From Piscirickettsiaceae bacterium (GTDB lineage: Bacteria > Pseudomonadota > Gammaproteobacteria > Nitrosococcales > Methylophagaceae), in contig JABGUA010000102.1 in assembly GCA_018646825.1 (NCBI GenBank), positions 1 to 6,625 of the forward strand: a stretch of DNA of 6,625 bases, written 5' to 3'. Made by a program: the position numbers and the translations under genes. The first letter of the stretch is position 1. Every line of letters starts with the position of its first letter. Below are positions 1 through 4,690 of this stretch, piece after piece. Below the pieces are notes generated by a model. It made no database searches, was not told where the DNA came from, and saw nothing but the letters and a program-made list of their open reading frames with translations.

Positions 1-372
1 CCCCCTGTCGCCCCATCAGGCCCTGAAACGTATACCGTTAATGTTAATGGTGAAAGTTATGTGGTTGAAGTCGATGCCGGTGGCGAAATTACCCATTATG
101 AAAATGCTGCTGTCGGTTCAGCGCCTTCTGCTCCGGTCGCGCCTGCGCCTGTTGGTGCCGGTGAAGCTGTCACCGCGCCATTGGCTGGCACAATCTGGAA
201 GGTCGAAGTCAATGCTGGACAAGCCGTACAACAAGGTGATGTTTTACTTATTCTCGAAGCGATGAAAATGGAAACACAAATTGTGGCTGAAAAAAATGGC
301 GTAGTCGCTTCTGTCTCCGTTAAACCTGGCGATACCGTACAAGTCGGTGACCATCTTGTTGCCATCGCATAA
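1..372 (+). CDS. oadA: Oxaloacetate decarboxylase alpha subunit, C-terminal part (biotin carrier domain); 5' end outside window
   Basis: Frame 1 is open from the first base to the TAA at 370-372, giving 123 visible residues of a protein of about 600. In order they hold the end of the carboxyltransferase/linker region (VNGESYVVEV, then GGEI), a flexible Ala/Pro-rich hinge (about residues 40-53, APSAPVAPAPVGAGE), and a complete biotinyl-lipoyl domain. The biotin attachment motif is EAMKMET; the lysine to be biotinylated is codon 265-267. In the family, the alpha subunit moves the carboxyl group of oxaloacetate to this biotin, and the hinge swings carboxybiotin to the membrane subunit OadB. The hinge-plus-biotin arrangement and the immediately following oadB favour oxaloacetate decarboxylase over pyruvate carboxylase or a free carrier protein. 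A methylmalonyl-CoA-type enzyme is unlikely, because there the biotin domain is usually a separate chain. The N-terminal carboxyltransferase domain cannot be inspected here. Confidence 0.93.
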   Translation, partial: PPVAPSGPETYTVNVNGESYVVEVDAGGEITHYENAAVGSAPSAPVAPAPVGAGEAVTAPLAGTIWKVEVNAGQAVQQGDVLLILEAMKMETQIVAEKNGVVASVSVKPGDTVQVGDHLVAIA

Positions 373-382
373 GGGTTAAAAT

Positions 383-1516
383 ATGGAAAAGCTATTACAT
401 CTCTGGGAAAACACTGGCTTATATCAAATCACAGCCGGCCAAGGCTTCATGATCATCATTGGGATGCTCCTTTTATACCTTGCCATTAACAAAAATTTTG
501 AACCCTTACTGCTCGTCCCAATTGGTTTTGGTGGCGTGTTGGCCAATATCCCTGGTGCCGGCTTAGCCGACCCTGGTGGCATTTTGTATGTTTTCTATAC
601 TGTTGGGATTGAGAGTGGCGCATTCCCACTGATTATCTTTATGGGGGTCGGTGCAATGACTGATTTTGGCCCCCTACTCGCTAATCCAAAAACATTATTT
701 TTGGGGGCTGCAGCCCAATTTGGTATTTTCGCGACATTGATGGGTGCCGTTCTCTTATCTACTTTTGGCGTTTTTGATTTTAGTCTTGCTGATGCAGCTG
801 CTATTGGCATTATAGGGGGTGCTGATGGGCCAACCTCTATTTACGTCGCTAGTAAATTAGCCCCTGATCTATTGGGTGCGATTGCTGTTGCCTCGTATTC
901 TTACATGGCTTTAGTACCTTTAATCCAACCGCCGATTATGCGTGCCTTAACAACAGAAGCTGAACGAAAAATTAAAATGGTACAGCAACGTCATGTTTCT
1001 CAGCGCGAGAAAATTGTTTTCCCATTATTGTTACTAGTTTTGGTCGCTTTCTTATTGCCAGATGCAGCCCCTTTATTAGGTATGTTTTGCTTCGGTAACT
1101 TAATGAAAGAGTGTGCTGTTGTTGACCGTTTAAGCAATACCACGCAGAACTCTTTAATCAACACCGTGACTATCTTTTTAGGTCTGGCCGTGGGGTCTAA
1201 ACTGAGTGCCGAACAATTCCTTGATTTCACCACCCTGGGTATTGTTTTACTGGGTATGGTGGCTTTCTCTATTGGTACAGCGTCTGGCGTATTGATGGCA
1301 AAACTGCTCAATAGATTTGGCGGCGGTGGTATTAATCCATTGATTGGATCTGCAGGTGTATCTGCGGTTCCAATGGCAGCTCGTGTTTCTAACAAACTGG
1401 GTTTAGAAGCCGATCCACATAACTTCTTGCTGATGCATGCGATGGGGCCAAATGTTGCCGGCGTTATCGGCTCGGCAGTGGCCGCAGGTATTATGATTAA
1501 CTACGTCGCCGGTTAG
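383..1516 (+). CDS. oadB: Oxaloacetate decarboxylase beta subunit, Na+-translocating membrane decarboxylase
   Basis: This 377-residue, highly hydrophobic protein is the membrane subunit that decarboxylates carboxybiotin and uses the energy to pump Na+ outward. Residues known to matter in Klebsiella OadB are present: the Asp of the IIGGADGPTS motif (D148, matching D203), Y174 (Y229), and N318, G322, S327 and R334 in INPLIGSAGVSAVPMAAR (N373, G377, S382, R389). All are offset by the same 55 residues, so the length difference from the roughly 433-residue Klebsiella protein lies before residue 148. The start ATG is preceded by a TAAGGG ribosome binding site about 8 bases upstream, and the gap to oadA is 10 bases, so the two genes are cotranscribed. 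The small gamma subunit OadG is not in the window; in related operons it lies upstream of oadA. The TAG stop overlaps the end of the opposing gene, and no intrinsic terminator is visible after it. The related methylmalonyl-CoA decarboxylase beta chain is nearly indistinguishable; the oadA neighbour decides the name. Confidence 0.95.
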   Translation: MEKLLHLWENTGLYQITAGQGFMIIIGMLLLYLAINKNFEPLLLVPIGFGGVLANIPGAGLADPGGILYVFYTVGIESGAFPLIIFMGVGAMTDFGPLLANPKTLFLGAAAQFGIFATLMGAVLLSTFGVFDFSLADAAAIGIIGGADGPTSIYVASKLAPDLLGAIAVASYSYMALVPLIQPPIMRALTTEAERKIKMVQQRHVSQREKIVFPLLLLVLVAFLLPDAAPLLGMFCFGNLMKECAVVDRLSNTTQNSLINTVTIFLGLAVGSKLSAEQFLDFTTLGIVLLGMVAFSIGTASGVLMAKLLNRFGGGGINPLIGSAGVSAVPMAARVSNKLGLEADPHNFLLMHAMGPNVAGVIGSAVAAGIMINYVAG

Positions 1517-1851
1517 TTAACATCCAGCACATCGGTCTCACTTACCAACGACTTAACAATATCAGCTGTCACGACCAACTTGCTCACGCCTTTGGTCTGA
1601 CAGTGATATTGTAGTAATGGCAAATGTGTTTTCACTGTCGCATGCCAGTGGCCACCAAGTATGCCATCACCGACGACTTCAGTTAATTTAACATTATGCT
1701 GTTCTACTAAGTCGAGGTATTTTTCTTGTGTTATTCCAGGCTCGATTTTCTTACAAAACTTATCGACTTTATCTGTTTCCCAGATATATAACACCGGTAA
1801 TATAATCGCAGTAATTATCGCAAGTTGGATTAGGTTAACCAATATTTTCAT
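1513..1851 (-). CDS. Hypothetical protein with one N-terminal membrane helix
   Basis: I do not recognise this family. The 112-residue protein begins MKILVNLIQL and has one hydrophobic segment at about residues 4-24, followed by an acidic/basic stretch and a soluble domain of about 85 residues. This suggests a membrane-anchored protein with its domain outside the cytoplasm. The soluble part has two cysteines (C33, C84) that could pair if exported, and an IEPGITQEKYLDL stretch distantly reminiscent of the helical start of small SmpA/BamE-like domains; that resemblance is weak. An ATG two codons upstream (1855-1857) is also in frame, but GGAG lies only 1 base before it and 7 bases before the ATG at 1849-1851, so the latter is the better start. 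It runs opposite to oadB, and its TAA (1513-1515) overlaps the oadB TAG. Composition and codon use look like real coding sequence. No functional link with oxaloacetate decarboxylase is implied by a tail-to-tail overlap. Confidence 0.7.
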   Translation of the reverse strand: MKILVNLIQLAIITAIILPVLYIWETDKVDKFCKKIEPGITQEKYLDLVEQHNVKLTEVVGDGILGGHWHATVKTHLPLLQYHCQTKGVSKLVVTADIVKSLVSETDVLDVN

Positions 1852-1899
1852 TGGCATACTCCGGTTTCTTTCATCTTAGCTAGTCTATAAGATCAAATC

Positions 1900-1905
1900 A
1901 TTATA
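1900..1905 (-). promoter_or_regulatory. Possible -10 box for the 112-residue membrane-anchored protein gene
   Basis: Read on the minus strand this is a perfect TATAAT. It would place transcription start near 1893 and leave a leader of about 40 bases that carries the GGAG ribosome binding site. No convincing -35 hexamer is seen at 16-18 bases (the 17-base position reads AAAAAC), so the call rests on the -10 match and the spacing only. Confidence 0.35.
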
Positions 1906-1921
1906 ACTGTGCAGTCGTTCA

Positions 1922-1950
1922 CGTTTTTAAGGTAGACGCCTTGAAAAACG
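1922..1950. repeat. Imperfect inverted repeat (hairpin), possible weak terminator after yajD
   Basis: CGTTTTTAAGG (1922-1932) pairs with CCTTGAAAAACG (1939-1950) as 11 base pairs with one bulged base (G1943) around a 6-base TAGACG loop. It lies 11 bases past the yajD stop on the minus strand, where a terminator would be expected, but no T-run follows it in that direction. On the plus strand the T-rich stretch at 1961-1970 starts about 10 bases after the stem, too far for a standard intrinsic terminator. It could be a processing or 3'-end-protecting hairpin, or an operator-like site just upstream of the next gene's -10 box. Confidence 0.4.
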
Positions 1951-1960
1951 ACTAAAAGAT

Positions 1961-2338
1961 TTATTTTTTTAATAAGCTTGCAAGATCGGCAAATGGGTTA
2001 TGGGTTGCTTTTTCTTGGCTATCATCAACGCTGCCTCCGTATCTTACCTGCTCGATATAACGTGAATGTTCATTATCATGGCAATAAATACAGAGTAATT
2101 CCCAGTTACTGCCGTCAGCCGGATTGTTATCATGATTATGATCACGGTGATGTACTGTTAGCTCTGGCAAGTTGGTATGGGTAAATTCACGCGAACAACG
2201 GCCACAAATCCACGGATAAAGTTTGAGTGCACGCTCACGATAAGTATGTTCTCGTTCTGCTTGATACTTCTTCGCTTGGGCGACGATATTATCTAAGCGT
2301 TTATTTTTATCTGAACTCATCAGTGCTTTACCAGCCAT
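1961..2338 (-). CDS. yajD: YajD family HNH nuclease domain protein
   Basis: This 125-residue protein matches the small YajD family found across gammaproteobacteria. Its core contains a zinc-binding CGRC pair (C45, C48), the strand-plus-histidine TVHHRDHNH (H63, H64), GSNWELLC with N78, and CIYCHDNEHSRY with C83, C86, H87 and H91. Together these give the four zinc cysteines and the His-Asn-His catalytic set of an HNH/beta-beta-alpha-metal nuclease. The C-terminal NPFADL segment is also typical of YajD. The nuclease role is inferred from the fold; the natural substrate and cellular job are not established to my knowledge. The N-terminus is uncertain: the ATG at 2336-2338 has no clear ribosome binding site, and the in-frame ATG at 2318-2320 (MSSDKNKRLD...) also has only a weak one but gives an N-terminus that looks closer to family members. 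The gene diverges from the S4-domain gene. Confidence 0.9.
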   Translation of the reverse strand: MAGKALMSSDKNKRLDNIVAQAKKYQAEREHTYRERALKLYPWICGRCSREFTHTNLPELTVHHRDHNHDNNPADGSNWELLCIYCHDNEHSRYIEQVRYGGSVDDSQEKATHNPFADLASLLKK

Positions 2339-2355
2339 GTTGTTATAAAATGCAC

Positions 2356-2361
2356 ACTATA
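2356..2361 (-). promoter_or_regulatory. Possible -10 box for yajD
   Basis: The minus strand reads TATAGT here, with TTGACG upstream (plus positions 2382-2387) as a good -35 match, though the spacer is about 20 bases, longer than ideal. A start near 2349 would leave only about 11 bases before the first ATG of yajD. That makes either a near-leaderless message or initiation at the second ATG (2320) plausible. The box overlaps the opposing -10 of the S4 gene. Confidence 0.35.
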
Positions 2362-2363
2362 AT
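2358..2363 (+). promoter_or_regulatory. Possible -10 box for the S4-domain gene and transporter
   Basis: This is a perfect TATAAT on the plus strand. Transcription would begin near 2370, leaving about 55 bases before the favoured ATG at 2425. No good -35 hexamer is found at 16-18 bases (CCATGT at 17). If this is the real promoter, the in-frame ATG at 2350 lies upstream of the transcript and cannot be the start codon, which supports the shorter protein. Confidence 0.4.
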
Positions 2364-2424
2364 TAAGCAATCTTCTTTTACCGTCAAGCAGTTAGCACTG
2401 CATGATTCAATTTGGGCCTTATCT

Positions 2425-2643
2425 ATGTCAAATGATGCTGTTATTGTTGAACTCACACAAAGCCCGACTGAACTGTATAAAATTCTAAAGTTTGAGGGCC
2501 TTGTTGCCAGTGGTGCTCAAGCTAAACAAGCCATCGCTGATGGCTTAGTCTCAGTCAACGGTGAAACTGAAACTAGAAAACGTAAAAAAATCATCGCAGG
2601 TGACAAGATCCAGTTTTTAGAAACCTTACTGACTATCCGCTAA
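2425..2643 (+). CDS. YbcJ-like S4 domain RNA-binding protein
   Basis: This is a 72-residue protein whose whole length is one S4 domain: TELYKILKFEGLVASG, then AQAKQAIADGLVSVNGE, then ETRKRKKIIAGDKI (residues 15-61). The order of helix, S-G-A-Q-A-K helix, V-x-V-N-G turn and basic R-K-R-K-K strand is the pattern of E. coli YbcJ, a small protein that probably binds structured RNA. The frame stays open upstream to 2227, with ATGs at 2227 and 2350. I chose 2425 because the protein then has the usual family length of about 70, the upstream residues look non-conserved, and the yajD gene occupies that DNA. The ribosome binding site is weak (TGGGC about 8 bases upstream). A DMT transporter starts 10 bases after the stop, so the two are likely cotranscribed. 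I give no symbol because orthology to ybcJ itself is only by motif. Confidence 0.85.
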   Translation: MSNDAVIVELTQSPTELYKILKFEGLVASGAQAKQAIADGLVSVNGETETRKRKKIIAGDKIQFLETLLTIR

Positions 2644-2653
2644 CCTCACGATT

Positions 2654-3553
2654 TTGACTTCTCTAATACACCGTTCATCCACTTTGTTATTTAAAACTGT
2701 TAGTTTTACCTTATTAGCATTAATCGCTTTTGCCGCAAACTCTGTGTTATGCCGTTATGCTTTAGAACATGATGCTATTGATGCCGGTAGTTTTACCAGC
2801 CTGAGATTGGCTTCTGGTGCCATTGTTCTCTTATTGATAATTAGTCTACATCGACAAGCCCACTCAGAACGCTCCAAAGGCAGTTGGTTAGCGGGTTTTA
2901 TGCTTTTTACTTATGCCTGCACTTTTTCATTTGCATATAACTTATTAGGTGCAGCCATGGGGGCACTAATCTTATTCGGGGTTGTTCAAATTTCGATGAT
3001 TACCCTATCTTCGTTATCAGGAAACCAGCTTCATTTTGCAGAATGGTTCGGCCTATTAATCGCCTTTCTTGGCTTTGTATATCTCGTTTTCCCTGGACTC
3101 AGTGCTCCTCCTTTATTAGGAGTACTCTTAATGGTGTTATCCGGTATCGCTTGGGCAATCTATAGTTTAAAAGGGCAACAATCTTCGCAGGCTTTGATGG
3201 ATACAGCTTATAATTTTTTACGTACACTCCCCTTTGTTGGCCTTTTGACCTTGATGACTTTTGAAAATTCACATTACACAAGCCAAGGTATTTTCTTAGC
3301 CATTTTATCTGGTGGTGTTACCTCAGCTATTGGATACATTATTTGGTATCGTGCCTTGCGTGACCTCACGTCTACGCAAGCTGCTGTCGTACAACTCTTA
3401 GTCCCGGTGATAACGGCTATGGGTGGCGTATTATTTTTATCTGAACACTTATCAACACGCCTTATTGTTGCCAGTATGCTTATTTTAGGCGGTATTTCGT
3501 GTGTGATTGTTGGGCGTTATTACTTCCTAACTGTCCGGCGCCTCAAAACATAG
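2654..3553 (+). CDS. EamA/DMT family transporter
   Basis: This is a 299-residue integral inner-membrane protein with about ten predicted helices (roughly residues 14-33, 46-66, 77-97, 99-118, 129-149, 152-171, 186-203, 210-231, 241-262 and 268-290). They form the two EamA repeats of the drug/metabolite transporter superfamily. The second repeat carries the familiar GYIIWYRALRDLTSTQAA stretch and then a Pro-containing helix ending in LSEHLS. The usual length is about 290-300, so the gene is intact. Substrate cannot be predicted; relatives export amino acids, metabolites or drugs. There is no ATG near the beginning: the chosen start is TTG at 2654, with no clear ribosome binding site. ATT at 2651 and TTG at 2684 are alternatives, all upstream of the first helix. 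The 10-base gap to the S4 gene suggests that ribosomes ending there re-initiate here. The TAG stop is two bases from the stop of the opposing cupin gene, with no terminator between. Confidence 0.88.
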   Translation: MTSLIHRSSTLLFKTVSFTLLALIAFAANSVLCRYALEHDAIDAGSFTSLRLASGAIVLLLIISLHRQAHSERSKGSWLAGFMLFTYACTFSFAYNLLGAAMGALILFGVVQISMITLSSLSGNQLHFAEWFGLLIAFLGFVYLVFPGLSAPPLLGVLLMVLSGIAWAIYSLKGQQSSQALMDTAYNFLRTLPFVGLLTLMTFENSHYTSQGIFLAILSGGVTSAIGYIIWYRALRDLTSTQAAVVQLLVPVITAMGGVLFLSEHLSTRLIVASMLILGGISCVIVGRYYFLTVRRLKT

Positions 3554-3555
3554 AT

Positions 3556-4206
3556 TTAGGCATTAAAGTGGCCTATTTTCAACCAAATCAGGCTATCAAC
3601 TACTGCAGTCAATTCATGACTATTTGGCCTGCGTAGCCAAGTGCCTGTTGGGTAGTCCCCTAGCTCGTCTTTCAATTCGCCAGATAAGATGACTATTTCT
3701 TCACCACCAGTATGTTCAGGAATTGAAATCACATCTCCAGATACAGCCTTCAATAGCATGACTTGCTCATTGCCGTATTGATGTAACTGCAGACGCTGCT
3801 GTGCCCCCTTTTCTCCTTGCCATTCATCACAATTGCTATTCAAAACAAATTGTTTGTCATCTTTGTTTGCGAATTGATGTAATTTTACAAATAAAATGCA
3901 ACCCTGCTTACTGAAAGGCGCATGCCCAGTCCCCGATGGGTTGCGGATATAGCTGCCTGCGCCATAATCACCATTCTCGTCTGAAAACACACCAGATAAT
4001 ACAAATATTTCTTCGCCTAAAGGATGAAGATGTCGATTAAATTTCGCACCTGCTTCGTAACGAACAATACTTGTGGCGTGACCTCTTTCCTCTTCAGCTC
4101 GCGCTAGCGGCTTTCTCATGACGCCTTTGGCTGGACTATCAATCCAATCCATTTTTTCAGTATCAATTACTAATGACTTAGAAAAATCGAGATTAAGGTT
4201 TTGCAT
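3556..4206 (-). CDS. ChrR-like double-cupin protein
   Basis: The 216-residue protein is two tandem cupin domains of the type forming the C-terminal part of the anti-sigma factor ChrR. Domain 1 (about residues 45-115) has RHLHPLGEEIFVLSG, with ligand candidates H59, H61 and E65, and H95 in TGHAPF. Domain 2 (about 155-216) has PEHTGGEEIVILSG, with H165 and E169, and H197 in NSHE. The repeated GEE...LSG...DE.GDY..G..(L/I)R.P pattern shows internal duplication. These residues suggest metal (probably zinc) binding. No N-terminal zinc-binding anti-sigma helix bundle and no adjacent sigma factor gene are seen, so a role in singlet-oxygen or peroxide response is only a guess by family. An in-frame TTG at 4222-4224 would add six residues but lacks a ribosome binding site. 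The ATG at 4204-4206 is chosen; its AGG lies about 11 bases upstream, rather far. It converges with the transporter gene and diverges from ppiC. Confidence 0.85.
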   Translation of the reverse strand: MQNLNLDFSKSLVIDTEKMDWIDSPAKGVMRKPLARAEEERGHATSIVRYEAGAKFNRHLHPLGEEIFVLSGVFSDENGDYGAGSYIRNPSGTGHAPFSKQGCILFVKLHQFANKDDKQFVLNSNCDEWQGEKGAQQRLQLHQYGNEQVMLLKAVSGDVISIPEHTGGEEIVILSGELKDELGDYPTGTWLRRPNSHELTAVVDSLIWLKIGHFNA

Positions 4207-4305
4207 ACATTTAAAGACCTGCAAGTTAAATAAAGAAAGTGAAGTCTGTTTTATCAGATACGATTATGACGAAAAAAAACCTAGATTCCAGAAAATAAAT
4301 AGAGT

Positions 4306-4314
4306 TGGTATAAT
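4306..4314 (+). promoter_or_regulatory. Extended -10 promoter of ppiC
   Basis: TGGTATAAT is a perfect extended -10 element (TG, one base, TATAAT at 4309-4314). The -35 position at 17 bases reads TTCCAG, a poor match, which extended -10 promoters tolerate. Transcription should start near 4321, giving a leader of about 29 bases. AGGA (4337-4340) then lies 9 bases before the ATG as the ribosome binding site. Confidence 0.7.
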
Positions 4315-4349
4315 AGTCGTTTATCTTTATCAATTTAGGAATCAAGACC

Positions 4350-4631
4350 ATGGCCGAAGCAACAGCAAGACATATTTTAGTCGATAGCGAAGAAATCTGT
4401 TTAGAACTGAAAAAAGAAATTGAAGAAGGTGCTGATTTTGCGGCTGTTGCAAAAGACAACTCATCTTGCCCATCAAGTGCACAAGGTGGTGACTTAGGCT
4501 CTTTTGGTCCAGGCATGATGGTTCCTGAGTTCGACAAAGTCGTTTTTTCTGCACCCCTCAATACCGTGCAAGGCCCAGTACAGACTCAGTTTGGATACCA
4601 TTTGTTAGAAGTCACTAGTCGCGAAGACTAA
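4350..4631 (+). CDS. ppiC: Peptidyl-prolyl cis-trans isomerase, parvulin type (PpiC)
   Basis: This complete 93-residue single-domain parvulin has the same length as E. coli PpiC. It catalyses cis/trans rotation of peptide bonds before proline. The active-site residues are all present: H8 in ARHILV, C40 in SSCPS, M57 and F61 in MVPEFDKVVF, and H84 in FGYHLL. The spacing of C40, M57, F61 and H84 is the same as C113, M130, F134 and H157 in human Pin1. The GGDLGSF loop and the final TQFGYHLLEV strand are standard for the family. No signal peptide is present, so it acts in the cytoplasm, unlike SurA or PpiD. It has its own extended -10 promoter, a good AGGA ribosome binding site and a strong terminator right behind it, so it is a single-gene unit. 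Confidence 0.96.
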   Translation: MAEATARHILVDSEEICLELKKEIEEGADFAAVAKDNSSCPSSAQGGDLGSFGPGMMVPEFDKVVFSAPLNTVQGPVQTQFGYHLLEVTSRED

Positions 4632-4644
4632 GTCCTCTTGATTC

Positions 4645-4680
4645 AAAAAAAAGCCCTATAACAAAATAGGGCTTTTTTTT
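4645..4680. terminator. Bidirectional intrinsic terminator between ppiC and dinG
   Basis: GCCCTAT (4653-4659) and ATAGGGC (4666-4672) form a perfect 7-bp stem around a 6-base AACAAA loop. Eight A (4645-4652) precede it and eight T (4673-4680) follow. Read on either strand it is a G+C-rich hairpin followed by a run of T, so it should stop ppiC transcripts (plus) and dinG transcripts (minus). It begins 13 bases after the ppiC stop and lies 10 bases from the dinG stop. Confidence 0.93.
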
Positions 4681-4690
4681 GCCTGTTATT

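Noticed and set aside
1000..1395. Long open frame on the minus strand inside oadB (131 codons), and a shorter one at 595-810
   Set aside because: Both are antisense to a well-conserved membrane protein, have no ribosome binding site and give low-complexity Pro/Ala/Thr-rich translations of the kind produced by the complement of hydrophobic coding sequence.
1961..1972. T-rich stretch after the 1922-1950 hairpin as a plus-strand terminator for oadB
   Set aside because: The T-run starts about 10 bases past the stem and more than 400 bases beyond oadB, and it encodes the lysine-rich end of yajD.
1961..2338. HNH protein as part of a mobile intron, toxin or defence system
   Set aside because: The cysteine/histidine pattern, size and NPFADL ending are those of the housekeeping YajD family, and no intron, phage or immunity gene lies nearby.
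2227..2424. Upstream extension of the S4-domain protein to an ATG at 2227 or 2350
   Set aside because: The extension overlaps yajD on the other strand, reads as non-conserved sequence, and the -10 box at 2358-2363 lies after the 2350 ATG; the family is about 70 residues long.
4207..4224. TTG start adding six residues to the double-cupin protein
   Set aside because: No ribosome binding site precedes the TTG, while an ATG follows six codons later with an AGG upstream.
4225..4300. Promoter for the double-cupin gene on the minus strand (CATAAT and TAAAAC candidates)
   Set aside because: Neither has a convincing -35 hexamer at suitable spacing; a promoter must be in this gap, but the sequence does not single one out.
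4226..4561. Minus-strand open frames opposite ppiC (4226-4561, 4342-4554) and a plus-strand frame at 4118-4387
   Set aside because: They lie over confidently identified genes and their promoters, show no family features and have no start signals.
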